The position numbers and the translations under genes are program-made. The notes beneath the pieces were generated by a model that was given only the letters and a program-made list of their open reading frames with translations, searched no databases and had not been told where the DNA came from. A DNA stretch of 64,000 nucleotides from Salipiger sp. CCB-MM3 (lineage in GTDB: Bacteria > Pseudomonadota > Alphaproteobacteria > Rhodobacterales > Rhodobacteraceae): the NCBI RefSeq assembly GCF_001687105.1, contig NZ_CP014598.1, positions 186,001 to 250,000 on the forward strand, given 5' to 3'. This document shows, piece after piece, positions 35,303-44,719 of the stretch (the stretch's first letter is position 1; each line of letters starts with the position of its first letter).

Positions 35303-37246
35303 ATGACCAAGACCTTGATAACATGTGATTGTATGGGCAGTCAGTCCATCGATGCCGAGGCCCTCTCCAAGGCGACGGGATTCGAGGTCACCGCGCCCTG
35401 CAAAGCGCTCTGCACCACCCAGGCGGACCGCGCCGCAAAGGGATTGACGCAGGGGAATGTTGTCCTGTGCTGCACGCAGGAGAGCCGCACCTTCGAGGCA
35501 CTGGCCGAGGAACTGGGGGTCGAGCCTGCGCCGCTTTTGGATCTGCGCGACCGCGCCGGGTGGAGCGCAGACCAAGGCTCCAAAGTGGCCAAAATGTCCG
35601 CCCTCGCCGCCGAGGCCATGCTGCCTGCCGCCCCCGAGAAGACCCTTGATGTAATCTCTGAGGGATTGTGCCTCATCTTGGGGTCTTTTGATGTGGCGAT
35701 TGAGGCCGCCGAACAACTGGCGCCGCATCTTGGTGTGACCGTGCTGCTGGACGAGGCCGACGAGCTTCCCGACACCCGCGCCTATGACGTCGTGACCGGC
35801 AAGCTGCGCAAGGCGCAGGGCGCGCTGGGGCAGTTCCGCGTGACCATCGACGCGCTGCGCCAGATCGAGCCCGAGGGCCGTGCCTTCACGCTGACCGAGC
35901 CGCGCGACGGCGGCATTTCGGAATGCGACGTGATCCTCGACCTGCGCCGCGAGCCGCCGCTGTTTCCGGCGCATGAAAAGCGCGAGGGCTATCTGCGCGC
36001 CGATCCGGGCCGCCCGCAGGCGGTGGCGGTGGCGGTCATGGCCGCCTCGCATCTGGTCGGCACTTTCGAAAAGCCGCTCTACGTGCGCACCGAGCCGCTG
36101 CTCTGCGCCCATTCGCGGGCGGGTCAGACCGGCTGTACCAACTGCCTCGACCTCTGCCCCACCGGCGCGATCTCGCCCGATGGCGAGCATGTGACGATCG
36201 ACCCAATGATCTGCGCCGGCTGCGGCGCCTGTTCCTCGGCCTGTCCGTCGGGTGCGATCAGCTACGACGCGCCACCGGTGGACCTCACCTTCCGCCGGGT
36301 GCAGACGCTGGCGAAGACCTATCTCGAGGCGGGCGGCCATGCGCCGCGCCTGCTGGTGCACGATGCGCATGGCGCCGAGATGATCCGCCTGTCGGCACGC
36401 CACGGCGATGGCCTGCCCGCCGACGTGATCCCGATGGAAATTCGCGCCATCGGCGCCTTCGGCCATGCCGAGACGGTGGCCGCGCTGGCCGCCGGTTTCG
36501 CCTCGGTGACCGTGCTGCCGGGGCCGGGTGCCGATATCCCCGCGCAGTCGGCGCAGGTGGCGCTTTCCGATGCGATCAGCGGCGGCGGCAAGGTCACGCT
36601 GCTGCAAACGCCCGACCCCGACGCCATGTCCGAAGCGCTCTATGCCGAGCAGGCGCCCGCGCCCGTCGCCACGCCGGTGCGCCCCATGGGCACCCGCCGC
36701 CAGATCACCCGGCAGGCCGCCCGCGCCCTGCATCCCGGCGCCGAGACCCTGCCGCTGCCCGAAGGCGCGCCCTATGGCGCGGTGCTGGTCGATCAGGACG
36801 CCTGCACGCTGTGCCTGTCTTGCGTCTCGCTCTGCCCCTCGGGCGCGCTTGGCGACAATCCCGACCTGCCGCAGCTGCGCTTTCAGGAAGACGCCTGCCT
36901 GCAGTGCGGCCTCTGCGCCAACATCTGCCCCGAGGATGCGATCACCCTCGAGCCGCGCCTGCAACTGGGCGACGAGGCGCTGGAACAGCGGGTGATCAAC
37001 GAGGAAGAGCCCTTTGCCTGCATCGAGTGCGGCTCGCTCTTCGGCGTGAAGTCGACCATTGACCGGATCACCGAAAAGCTTCAGTCCCATGCCATGTTCA
37101 GCGGGGACAAGCTGCGGATGATCCAGATGTGTGACGACTGCCGGGTGAATGCGCAGTATCATGCGCAGGACAACCCTTTCGCCGCCGGGGAACGCCCGCG
37201 GCCGCGGACGACCGACGATTATCTCAGCAAGCGGCGCGACCATTGA
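35303..37246 (+). CDS. Large polyferredoxin of the formate dehydrogenase cluster
   Basis: A 647-residue cytosolic iron-sulfur protein. The N terminus has CDC (8-10), then PCKALC and CC, which may bind a further cluster. Four ferredoxin-type motifs follow: GCTNCLDLCPTG near 277, CAGCGACSSACPSG near 304, CTLCLSCVSLCPSG near 500 and CLQCGLCANICPED near 532. Two more CXXC pairs (CIECGS, CDDCRV) are at the C terminus. It is regularly found beside DUF3305/3306 formate dehydrogenases in alphaproteobacteria, but its role is not established. Electron supply for maturation or a link to the cytosolic enzyme are possibilities. First gene of a six-gene plus-strand set. Confidence 0.85.
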   Translation: MTKTLITCDCMGSQSIDAEALSKATGFEVTAPCKALCTTQADRAAKGLTQGNVVLCCTQESRTFEALAEELGVEPAPLLDLRDRAGWSADQGSKVAKMSALAAEAMLPAAPEKTLDVISEGLCLILGSFDVAIEAAEQLAPHLGVTVLLDEADELPDTRAYDVVTGKLRKAQGALGQFRVTIDALRQIEPEGRAFTLTEPRDGGISECDVILDLRREPPLFPAHEKREGYLRADPGRPQAVAVAVMAASHLVGTFEKPLYVRTEPLLCAHSRAGQTGCTNCLDLCPTGAISPDGEHVTIDPMICAGCGACSSACPSGAISYDAPPVDLTFRRVQTLAKTYLEAGGHAPRLLVHDAHGAEMIRLSARHGDGLPADVIPMEIRAIGAFGHAETVAALAAGFASVTVLPGPGADIPAQSAQVALSDAISGGGKVTLLQTPDPDAMSEALYAEQAPAPVATPVRPMGTRRQITRQAARALHPGAETLPLPEGAPYGAVLVDQDACTLCLSCVSLCPSGALGDNPDLPQLRFQEDACLQCGLCANICPEDAITLEPRLQLGDEALEQRVINEEEPFACIECGSLFGVKSTIDRITEKLQSHAMFSGDKLRMIQMCDDCRVNAQYHAQDNPFAAGERPRPRTTDDYLSKRRDH

Positions 37247-37269
37247 GCCGCGACCCAAGGGAGACCCCG

Positions 37270-37461
37270 ATGAGCGACGATTTCAACATGTCCATGCGCA
37301 AGTTCCTCAAGCAGGTGGGCGTCACCTCGCAGCAGGCCATCGAAGAGGCCATGCGCGAGAACGCGACCGCCGGCAAAAGCTACGCGGTGAAGGCCGTGGT
37401 GACGATTGAAGAGCTTGGCCTGACCCATGAGGTCACGGGCGAGATCAAGGGACAGGAGTAA
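37270..37461 (+). CDS. DUF6494-family small protein
   Basis: A 63-residue soluble protein (MSDDFNMSMRKFLKQVGVTS, helical N-terminal half, beta-rich C-terminal half ending GEIKGQE). It appears to be a DUF6494 member, a family of unknown function seen next to Mrp ATPase genes. The ATG at 37270 has AAGGGAGA upstream; a longer in-frame start overlaps the polyferredoxin stop. It ends 3 nt before the mrp-like gene, so the two are almost certainly co-translated. Confidence 0.75.
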   Translation: MSDDFNMSMRKFLKQVGVTSQQAIEEAMRENATAGKSYAVKAVVTIEELGLTHEVTGEIKGQE

Positions 37462-37464
37462 GAC

Positions 37465-38529
37465 TTGTCAGCCAGCAGAGAGACGGTTCAGACCGTCCTG
37501 AAGAGCATTGCCGATCCGGTTGCGGGCGGTGACATCATGTCGAGCGGCGTCGTGCGCGCGCTGAACGTGGACGAGGCGGGCGCGGTGCGTTTCGTCATGG
37601 AAATCCCGCCCAGCCAGAGCACCGCCTACACCAAGATCAAGGAGCAGGCGGAAAGCGCGCTGCGCGCCACCGAGGGTGTCTCGGCGGTGGCCATCGTGAT
37701 GACCGGCCATACCGAGAAGGCGCCGCCGGATCTGAAGATGCGCAAGGCCGAGCCGCAGGGTCCGCAGCCGGTGCCGGGCATCAACCACATCATCGCCATC
37801 GCTTCGGGCAAGGGCGGCGTGGGCAAATCCACCGTCTCGTCGAACCTCGCCTGCGCGCTGGCGCAGCAGGGCCGCCGCGTCGGCCTGCTGGATGCGGATG
37901 TCTACGGGCCGAGCCAGCCGCGGATGCTGGGCGTCTCGGGCCGTCCCGCTTCGCCCGACGGCAAGACCATCCTGCCGCTGCGCAATCACGGTGTGACCAT
38001 GATGTCGATCGGCCTGATGACCAACGAGGATCAGGCGGTGGTCTGGCGCGGGCCGATGCTCATGGGCGCGCTGCAGCAGATGCTGATGCAGGTGCAATGG
38101 GGCGCGCTCGACGTGCTGCTCGTGGACCTGCCGCCGGGCACCGGCGACGTGCAGATGACCCTCAGCCAGAAGGCCAAGGTCGACGGCGCCATCGTCGTCA
38201 GCACGCCGCAGGACGTGGCGCTGCTCGATGCGCGCAAGGGCATCGACATGTTCAAGCAGCTCAACGTGCCAATCCTTGGCATGGTCGAGAACATGAGCAC
38301 GCACATCTGCTCGAACTGCGGCCACGAAGAGCATGTCTTCGGCCATGGCGGTGTCGCGGCAGAGGCGGCGAAACTCGGTGTGCCGCTGCTTGCCGAGGTG
38401 CCGCTCGATCTGCAGATCCGCCTTGCCTCGGATGGCGGCGCGCCGGTGGTGGTCAGCCAACCCGACAGCGCGCAGGCCAAGTCGTTCCACGACATCGCCG
38501 CGGCGCTGGTGGCGCAGGGGGTGGCATGA
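37465..38529 (+). CDS. Mrp/ApbC-family P-loop ATPase, Fe-S cluster carrier
   Basis: A 354-residue protein. The N-terminal MIP18/DUF59-like domain (about 5-90) is followed by a deviant Walker A, GKGGVGKST, near 115 and the Mrp signature VDLPPGTGDVQ. A metal-binding CSNCG, near 277, matches the CXXC that bridges an Fe-S cluster in the dimer. Such proteins carry [4Fe-4S] clusters to target enzymes. The start is a TTG at 37465, since GACAGGAG is well placed and no ATG occurs before the conserved domain. A second, housekeeping Mrp probably exists elsewhere; this copy looks dedicated to the FDH set. Confidence 0.88.
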   Translation: MSASRETVQTVLKSIADPVAGGDIMSSGVVRALNVDEAGAVRFVMEIPPSQSTAYTKIKEQAESALRATEGVSAVAIVMTGHTEKAPPDLKMRKAEPQGPQPVPGINHIIAIASGKGGVGKSTVSSNLACALAQQGRRVGLLDADVYGPSQPRMLGVSGRPASPDGKTILPLRNHGVTMMSIGLMTNEDQAVVWRGPMLMGALQQMLMQVQWGALDVLLVDLPPGTGDVQMTLSQKAKVDGAIVVSTPQDVALLDARKGIDMFKQLNVPILGMVENMSTHICSNCGHEEHVFGHGGVAAEAAKLGVPLLAEVPLDLQIRLASDGGAPVVVSQPDSAQAKSFHDIAAALVAQGVA

Positions 38530-39236
38530 GCACCGCCGAGGATCTGGCCTTCCCGCCCCTGCTGTGGGGCGAGGAGGTCACCACCGATGCCTTCGACCAT
38601 GCCTGCCAACGCGCCCTTCTGGGCTGCGATGCCGGGCTGGTCGCCTATCGGCTCGGCGCGGACGCGCTGCAGGGGGCGCTGGTCTTCGCCCCCGAGGTGC
38701 CGCTGGCGCAGGCCATGGCGATGCTGCCGCTCTGCGGTGTGGGGTTCCAGAACGCGCTTGGCGTGATGGCCCCGCCCGAGGTTGCGGTGCATCTGGATTG
38801 GCACGGCGGCATCCGCGTCAATGGCGCCTCCTGCGGGCGCTTCCGCTGCATGGCCGCCACGCAAGACCCCGCGCAGGTGCCCGACTGGCTGGTCATCGGC
38901 TTCACCCTGCCGCTGATCCCCGCCAGCGATCGCCCCGGCGACACGCCCGACCAGACCTCGCTTTACGCCGAGGGCTGCGCCGAAGTGCAGCCGCCCGCGC
39001 TGCTTGAGGCGTGGGCACGGCATACGCTCAATTGGGTCAACCGCTGGGAAGACGAGGGCAACCGCGCGCTGCATTCCGAATGGCGCGCACTGGCGCAGGA
39101 CATGGGCGAGGAGGTCACGCAAAACGGGCTTTCCGGCACCTTCCTTGGCGTCGACGAGGATTTCGGCATGCTGCTGCGCGACGCCGAGACGACCCATGTG
39201 ATCCCGCTCACCACGCTTCTCGAACCCGCACCATGA
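38526..39236 (+). CDS. Biotin/lipoate ligase-like protein with DUF4444
   Basis: A 236-residue protein whose first 170 residues resemble the BPL/LplA/LipB fold (HLDWHGGIRVNGASCGRFRC near 100-120 matches the catalytic strand region). The C terminus is a DUF4444-like domain (SGTFLGVDEDFGMLLRDAETTHVIPLTTLL). True ligases need a GRGRXG-type loop and a Lys for acyl transfer; I do not see the loop clearly, so activity is uncertain. The ATG at 38526 overlaps the mrp TGA (ATGA). The role in formate metabolism is unknown. Confidence 0.72.
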   Translation: MSTAEDLAFPPLLWGEEVTTDAFDHACQRALLGCDAGLVAYRLGADALQGALVFAPEVPLAQAMAMLPLCGVGFQNALGVMAPPEVAVHLDWHGGIRVNGASCGRFRCMAATQDPAQVPDWLVIGFTLPLIPASDRPGDTPDQTSLYAEGCAEVQPPALLEAWARHTLNWVNRWEDEGNRALHSEWRALAQDMGEEVTQNGLSGTFLGVDEDFGMLLRDAETTHVIPLTTLLEPAP

Positions 39237-39246
39237 AGGTTTTCGC

Positions 39247-39747
39247 ATGAAACTCGCCCGCGCCATCCATTTCGACGAGAGCGACAGCCGCGTCTTCGCC
39301 AGCCCTGCGCGCACCGGCGAATGGTGCCTGTCGGGCGGGTTCGAGTTCTCCAACTGGACCGAGGGCGACCTCACCGGCAAGGCCCGGCAGGCCTTTTCCA
39401 ACGGCTGGCTCGGGCTCGAGACCTTTGGCCGCGTGACCTTCGTGGCCGTCACCGCGCTGGAGCCGGGCGAGCTTGAGGTGCTGACCGACCGTCTGGCCGA
39501 GCATTTCGTCACCTACTACGGCGCGCCTTCGGCCGAGGCCGCGCGCCCCGTGGCCGCCGAGGAACTGGCGCAGATGATCGAGCTCTGCGACGACCACGCG
39601 CCCAACACGCTGCTCACCGTGGCGCGCGAGTTGACCGACTCCGGAGTGCGCGAGAGCTACCGGGTGATCGAGGCCAGCGATGCGGGACTGGAGCAATTCG
39701 CCATCCACGGATCGCTCGACGATCCGCATGAGCCGCATCAGCACTGA
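39247..39747 (+). CDS. DUF6505-family protein
   Basis: A 166-residue soluble protein starting MKLARAIHFDESDSRVFASPARTG, with no signal or membrane segment. I place it in the DUF6505 family, which has no known function and co-occurs with the DUF4444 and Mrp genes. It is 10 nt after the DUF4444 gene. Only three cysteines or fewer are present (one in EWCLSG, one in ELCDDH), so it is unlikely to bind a cluster alone. Its position in the set suggests a maturation or regulatory role. Confidence 0.7.
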   Translation: MKLARAIHFDESDSRVFASPARTGEWCLSGGFEFSNWTEGDLTGKARQAFSNGWLGLETFGRVTFVAVTALEPGELEVLTDRLAEHFVTYYGAPSAEAARPVAAEELAQMIELCDDHAPNTLLTVARELTDSGVRESYRVIEASDAGLEQFAIHGSLDDPHEPHQH

Positions 39748-39783
39748 CCGCGCCCGCGCGCCCGTGCTAGGCTCGGCGCCAGC

Positions 39784-41748
39784 ATGAGACCTCTGACCCG
39801 CCCGATGATTTCCGTCCGTCTGCGCCTGCTGATCCTTGCGCTTGCGCCGCTGGTGGTTCTCATGCCGTTGCTCTTGCTGCTCGGCATGACCCGCTGGACG
39901 GGCGATTACGACGATCTGCTGGCCGCCAACGTGCAGAGCGACCTGCGCATCGCCGAGCAGTATCTGTCGCAGCTGATGACCCGCACCGGCGAGGAGCTTG
40001 GCGGCGTGGCGGGGTCCGTCGCCTTCGCCGAGGCTTTCGAAGACGGCGGCCCGAACCGCGAGTTCCTGCTGGCCAAACGCGCGGAACTGCGGCTCGATTT
40101 CCTCTACTATTTGCCAATGGGCGCGGTGGCACAGGCCTCCGCGCGCTGGCCGGTGATCGCCGAGGCGCAGCGGGGCCGCAGCCGCACCGCCATCGACATT
40201 TTCCCGCCCGAGGACCTGGCCGCGCTGCCGCGCAACCTCGACGCACGCGCCCGCATCGATCTGATCGAGACCGAGGCCGCCGTGCCCACCGACCGGCTGG
40301 TCGAGGATCGGGGCATGGTGGTGCATTCGGCCAGCCCGGTGCGCCTGCCGGGGCACGAGGGGGTGCTGGTGGGGGGCATTTTGCTCAACAGCAACCTTGG
40401 CTTCATCGACGCGATCAACGCGCTGGTCTACCGCAATCCGCTGACCGGCGGCACGCGGCAGGGCACCGCGACGCTGTTCCTCGACGATGTGCGCATCTCG
40501 ACCAACGTGCGCCTCTTCGAGGACGTGCGCGCGCTTGGCACGCGGGTCTCGGCGGTGGTGCGCAACGCGGTGCTGGACGAGGGGCAGACGTGGCTGGCGC
40601 GCGCCTTCGTGGTCAACGATTGGTACATCTCGGGCTATCTGCCGCTCAGCGACAGCTTCGGGAACCGGGTGGGGATGCTCTACGTCGGCTTCCTTGAGGC
40701 GCCCTTCGCCGAGGCGAAGCGCAAGGCTTATCTGTGGATGATGGCCGCCTTTGCCGGGGTGCTGCTGCTATCGGCGCCGGTGTTTCTATGGATGGCCAAG
40801 GGCATTTTCGCGCCGCTCGAAAAGATGACCGCCACCATGCGCAGGGTGGCACGCGGCAACCTCGCGGCGCGCATCGGGCCAGTGGGCCGCGACGAGATCG
40901 GGCAGGTGGCGGCGCATCTCGACGGGCTTCTGGATCAGGTGCAGGACCGCGACCTCAAGCTGCGCGCATGGGCCGAGGAACTGGAAGACCGGGTCGACCG
41001 CCGCACCGCCGAATTGCGCGACGCCAATGCCAAGCTCGAAGACACCTATCGTCAGCTGGTGATGAGCGAGAAACTGGCCTCCATCGGCGAGATCACCGCG
41101 GGCGTCGCCCATGAGATCAACAATCCTATGGCGGTGATCCAGGGCAACGTCGAGGTGATCCGCATGGAGCTTGCAGAGGCCGCCGCGCCGGTCGAGACCG
41201 AGCTGACGCTGATCGAGCGGCAGGTGATGCGCATGCAGGCCATCGTCGGCAAGCTGCTGAAGTTCGCCCGACCCAGTGAATTCTCGGACTGCGGCGAGGG
41301 CGTGGACCTGCGCCCGGTGGTCGAGGACTCGCTGCTGCTGGCGGATCACGCGCTTGGCAAGGGCGCGATCGAAGTGGCAAGCGATCTGCCCTCGCTGCCG
41401 CTGGTGGCCATCGATGCGGGCGAGATGCAGCAGGTGGTGATCAACCTCATCCTCAACGCCGCGCAGGCCATGGGCAGCGAAGGGCAGCTCTCGCTGGCCC
41501 TACGCGAAGAGATGCGGGATGGCGTGGCGGGCGTAGCGCTGGAGGTGCGCGACAGCGGGCCGGGGATCGCCGAAGAGAACCTTGGCGCGCTCTTCGACCC
41601 GTTCTTCACCACGCGCCGCGGCGAGGGCACCGGTCTCGGCCTGTCGATCTCGCAGAGCATCGTGCAGCGCGCAGGCGGGCTGATCACCGCCGCCAATGCC
41701 GAAGGCGGCGGGGCCGTGTTCACCGTGTGGTTGCCCCAGGTGGGCTGA
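39784..41748 (+). CDS. Sensor histidine kinase with cache domain
   Basis: A 654-residue membrane kinase. One helix near 15-36 and another near 318-340 enclose a periplasmic cache-like sensor of about 280 residues. A HAMP domain (about 340-392), coiled coil (about 395-430), HisKA with H443 in GVAHEINNP, and HATPase (NLILNAAQAMG, DSGPGIAEENL, GEGTGLGLSISQSIV) follow. It would sense a periplasmic ligand, perhaps formate or a related carboxylate, and phosphorylate the GAFTGA-less regulator at 24988-26364. No other regulator is adjacent. The pairing is inference from both genes flanking the FDH block. Confidence 0.9.
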   Translation: MRPLTRPMISVRLRLLILALAPLVVLMPLLLLLGMTRWTGDYDDLLAANVQSDLRIAEQYLSQLMTRTGEELGGVAGSVAFAEAFEDGGPNREFLLAKRAELRLDFLYYLPMGAVAQASARWPVIAEAQRGRSRTAIDIFPPEDLAALPRNLDARARIDLIETEAAVPTDRLVEDRGMVVHSASPVRLPGHEGVLVGGILLNSNLGFIDAINALVYRNPLTGGTRQGTATLFLDDVRISTNVRLFEDVRALGTRVSAVVRNAVLDEGQTWLARAFVVNDWYISGYLPLSDSFGNRVGMLYVGFLEAPFAEAKRKAYLWMMAAFAGVLLLSAPVFLWMAKGIFAPLEKMTATMRRVARGNLAARIGPVGRDEIGQVAAHLDGLLDQVQDRDLKLRAWAEELEDRVDRRTAELRDANAKLEDTYRQLVMSEKLASIGEITAGVAHEINNPMAVIQGNVEVIRMELAEAAAPVETELTLIERQVMRMQAIVGKLLKFARPSEFSDCGEGVDLRPVVEDSLLLADHALGKGAIEVASDLPSLPLVAIDAGEMQQVVINLILNAAQAMGSEGQLSLALREEMRDGVAGVALEVRDSGPGIAEENLGALFDPFFTTRRGEGTGLGLSISQSIVQRAGGLITAANAEGGGAVFTVWLPQVG

Positions 41749-41775
41749 AGGCTAAGGCGTTGCGCAACGGGAGCC

Positions 41776-41934
41776 GGGTGAGCGCCTGCCCGTGGGATGG
41801 CGCCGCGAGGCTGGAGGTCTGCTCTTTATCCCTGCCAAGTCCGGACGACTTTCGAACGCAATGCGTTGCTGGCAAAGCGCCAGCCCGCCGGGACGGGCAG
41901 GCGCTCGCCCGGTGGCTTCGCCTTGTTCCGGGCG
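41776..41934. repeat. Dispersed palindromic repeat, copy B
   Basis: A 159-nt element, reverse-complement homologue of 17963-18122. Its arms are GGGTGAGCGCCTGCCCGT (41776-41793) and ACGGGCAGGCGCTCGCCC (41893-41910), pairing at 17 of 18 positions. Relative to copy A two base pairs inside the stem have changed on both sides, keeping the pairing. It sits between the convergent ends of the histidine kinase and fdsA. Confidence 0.85.
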
Positions 41935-41947
41935 CTCTCCCGCCCCG

Positions 41948-44716
41948 CTACGCCGCCGTCACCCGCACCGCCGAGAACTTGAACTCGGGGATCTTGCCGT
42001 AGGGGTCGATCGCCGGGTTGGTGAGGATATTGGCCGCCGCCTCCACATAGGCGAAGGGCAGGAAAACCATGTCCGGCGCCACCGCGCGGTCGGCGCGGGC
42101 CATCACCTCGATCTCGCCGCGTCTTGTCTGCAGCTTGACCATGCCGCCCGGCTCCACCCCCAGCTTGCGCAGGGTCGATGGATGCAGCGAACAGTTCGCC
42201 CCCGGCTCCACCGCATCCAGCACCTTCGAGCGCCGGGTCATCGAGCCGGTGTGCCAATGCTCCAGCTGCCGCCCGGTGGTCAGGATCATCGGGTAGTCGG
42301 CATCGGGCGTCTCGTCCGGCGGGATCACCGAGGCGGGGGTGAACCGCGCCCGGCCCCCCTCGCGGGGGAAGCCATCGGCAAAGACGATGGGCTGGCCGGG
42401 ATCCTCAGGCGAGAGCGAGGGGTAGGTGACGGCGTTCTCGCGCTCCAGCCGGTCCCAGTTGATGTTGTCGAGCGAGGGCATGCCCAGCTTCATCTCGGCA
42501 AAGACCTCGCGCGGATGGGTGTAAGTCCAGCCCAGCCCCAGCCGTTGCGCCAGCTCGGTGGTGATCGCCCAATCCTCGCGCGCCTCGCCCGGCGGCGTTG
42601 CGGCGGCGCGGCCCATCTGCACCTGCCGGTTGGTGTTGGTGACGGTGCCGGTCTTTTCGTAGAAGGCAGCGGCGGGCAGGATCACATCGGCATAATTCGC
42701 GGTCTCGGTGAGGAAGATGTCCTGCACCACCAGATGCTCGAGCTTGGCGAGCGCCGCGCGGGCGTGCACCACATCCGGGTCCGACATCGCCGGGTTCTCG
42801 CCAAGGATATACATGCCCCGAATGTCGCCCGCATGCACCGCGTCCATGATCTCGGTGACCGTCAGGCCCTTCTGGGCGCTGAAATCGTCAGAGCCCCAGA
42901 TCTCGGTGAAGGCCGAGCGCACGCCGTCGTCGGTCACGTCCTGATAATCGGGCAGGAACATCGGGATCAGCCCCGCGTCCGAGGCGCCCTGCACGTTGTT
43001 CTGGCCGCGCAGCGGGTGCAGGCCCGCGCCGGGCTTGCCGACGTTGCCGGTCATCAGCGCAAGGCTGATCAGGCAGCGCGAATTGTCGGTGCCATGGATG
43101 TGCTGGCTGACCCCCATGCCCCAGAAAATAAGCCCCGCCTTGCCTTTCGCAAAGGTCCGCGCCACGTCGCGCACCATGGCGGCGTCGATGCCGGTCAGAT
43201 CCTCCAGCGTTTCGGGCGCAAAGCCCGCGAGGTGCTGCTTCTCGGCTTCCCAGTTCTCGGTGAAACGGTCGATATAGGCCTGATCGTAAAGCCCTTCCTC
43301 GACGATCACCGACATGATCGAATTGAGCAGCGGCACGTCGGCACCGGGGCGGAACTGCACCATATGGCTGGCAAAACGCTTCAGCGCATGGCCGCGCGGG
43401 TCCATGACGATGAGCTTGCCACCGCGCTGCGCGAACTGTTTGAAGAAGGTGGCGGCGACCGGGTGGTTCTCGATCGGGTTGGCGCCGATGACGATGGCGA
43501 CATCGGCGTTTTCGATCTCGTTGAAGGTGGCCGAGACCGCGCCGGAGCCGACGTTCTCCATCAGCGCCGAGACCGAGGAGGCGTGGCACAGCCGCGTGCA
43601 GTGGTCGACGTTGTTGTGGCCGAACCCCTGACGGATCAGCTTTTGAAAGAGGTAGGCCTCTTCGTTGGTGCATTTGGCCGAGCCGAAACCCGCCACCGTC
43701 TCGCCGCCCGCATCGCGCAGCTTGGCCAGACCGCTGGCGGCGGCCTCCATTGCTTCATCCCAAGACGCCTCGCGGAAATGGCTGAAGGGATTGGCGGGAT
43801 CGACGTTCAGCCCCTTCGGAGCGCCCTCAAGACGGATCAGCGGCTTGGTCAGCCGGTGCGGGTGGTGGATATAGTCGAAGCCAAAGCGCCCCTTGACGCA
43901 AAGCCGCCCCTCATTGGCGGGGCCGTTAATGCCCTCGACGTATTTGACCTTGCCGTCTTTCAGCTTCAGCGAGACCTGACAGCCGACGCCGCAGAACGGG
44001 CAGACCGATTGCACCGCCTCGTCGAAATCGCGGCTGTCACCGCGCTGCGCCTCATCCACCACGGTGGCGGGCATCAGCGCGCCGGTGGGGCAGGCCTGCA
44101 CGCATTCGCCGCAGGCCACGCAAGAGCTTTCGCCCATGGGATCGTCCATGTCGAAGACCGGGAAGGCGTCATGCCCGCGATCCGCCATGCCGATCACGTC
44201 GTTCACCTGCACCTCGCGGCAGGCCCGCACACAAAGGTTGCACTGGATGCAGGCGTCGAGGTTGACCTTCATCGCCACATGGCTGTCGTCGAGCAGCGGG
44301 ATGCGCGCCTCTTCCAGGTTCGGAAAGCGGCTCTCGCTGACGCCGGTCATCTCGGCCATGTCCCACAGGTGCGAGCTGCGGTCATGCGCCTCGGCGCGCG
44401 CGGGCTGGTCGGCGAGCAGAAGCTCCATGACCATCTCGCGCGATTTCTTGGCGCGGGCGCTGTCGGTGGTCACCTTCATGCCCTCGGCAGGGGCGCGGCA
44501 GCAGGAGGCGGCCAGCGTGCGCTCGCCGTCGATCTCGACCATGCAGGCGCGGCAGTTGCCGTCAGGCCGGTAGCCCGGCGCATCCTTGTGGCACAGATGC
44601 GGGATTGTGGTGCCAAGCCGTTTGGCGACCTGCCAGATGGTCTCACCGGTAAAGGCGCTGACCTCCTGCTCGTCGAGGATGAAGGAGGTCTGGGGAATGT
44701 TCGATCCGTCGGCCAT
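41948..44716 (-). CDS. fdsA: NAD-dependent formate dehydrogenase alpha subunit
   Basis: A 922-residue cytosolic enzyme with no signal peptide. The N terminus binds a [2Fe-2S] centre (LCHKDAPGYRPDGNCRACMV, SCCR). Two [4Fe-4S] ferredoxin motifs follow (CIQCNLCVRACRE, CVACGECVQACPTG), then CPFCGVGCQVSL for a further cluster and the bis-MGD domains. The metal ligand is C377 in CTRLCHASS, followed by the conserved His. It oxidises formate to CO2 and passes electrons through the fused FdsGB to NAD+. The ATG at 44714-44716 has GGGAGG upstream. Its stop lies 14 nt from repeat copy B. Confidence 0.95.
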   Translation of the reverse strand: MADGSNIPQTSFILDEQEVSAFTGETIWQVAKRLGTTIPHLCHKDAPGYRPDGNCRACMVEIDGERTLAASCCRAPAEGMKVTTDSARAKKSREMVMELLLADQPARAEAHDRSSHLWDMAEMTGVSESRFPNLEEARIPLLDDSHVAMKVNLDACIQCNLCVRACREVQVNDVIGMADRGHDAFPVFDMDDPMGESSCVACGECVQACPTGALMPATVVDEAQRGDSRDFDEAVQSVCPFCGVGCQVSLKLKDGKVKYVEGINGPANEGRLCVKGRFGFDYIHHPHRLTKPLIRLEGAPKGLNVDPANPFSHFREASWDEAMEAAASGLAKLRDAGGETVAGFGSAKCTNEEAYLFQKLIRQGFGHNNVDHCTRLCHASSVSALMENVGSGAVSATFNEIENADVAIVIGANPIENHPVAATFFKQFAQRGGKLIVMDPRGHALKRFASHMVQFRPGADVPLLNSIMSVIVEEGLYDQAYIDRFTENWEAEKQHLAGFAPETLEDLTGIDAAMVRDVARTFAKGKAGLIFWGMGVSQHIHGTDNSRCLISLALMTGNVGKPGAGLHPLRGQNNVQGASDAGLIPMFLPDYQDVTDDGVRSAFTEIWGSDDFSAQKGLTVTEIMDAVHAGDIRGMYILGENPAMSDPDVVHARAALAKLEHLVVQDIFLTETANYADVILPAAAFYEKTGTVTNTNRQVQMGRAAATPPGEAREDWAITTELAQRLGLGWTYTHPREVFAEMKLGMPSLDNINWDRLERENAVTYPSLSPEDPGQPIVFADGFPREGGRARFTPASVIPPDETPDADYPMILTTGRQLEHWHTGSMTRRSKVLDAVEPGANCSLHPSTLRKLGVEPGGMVKLQTRRGEIEVMARADRAVAPDMVFLPFAYVEAAANILTNPAIDPYGKIPEFKFSAVRVTAA

Positions 44717-44719
44717 GGC

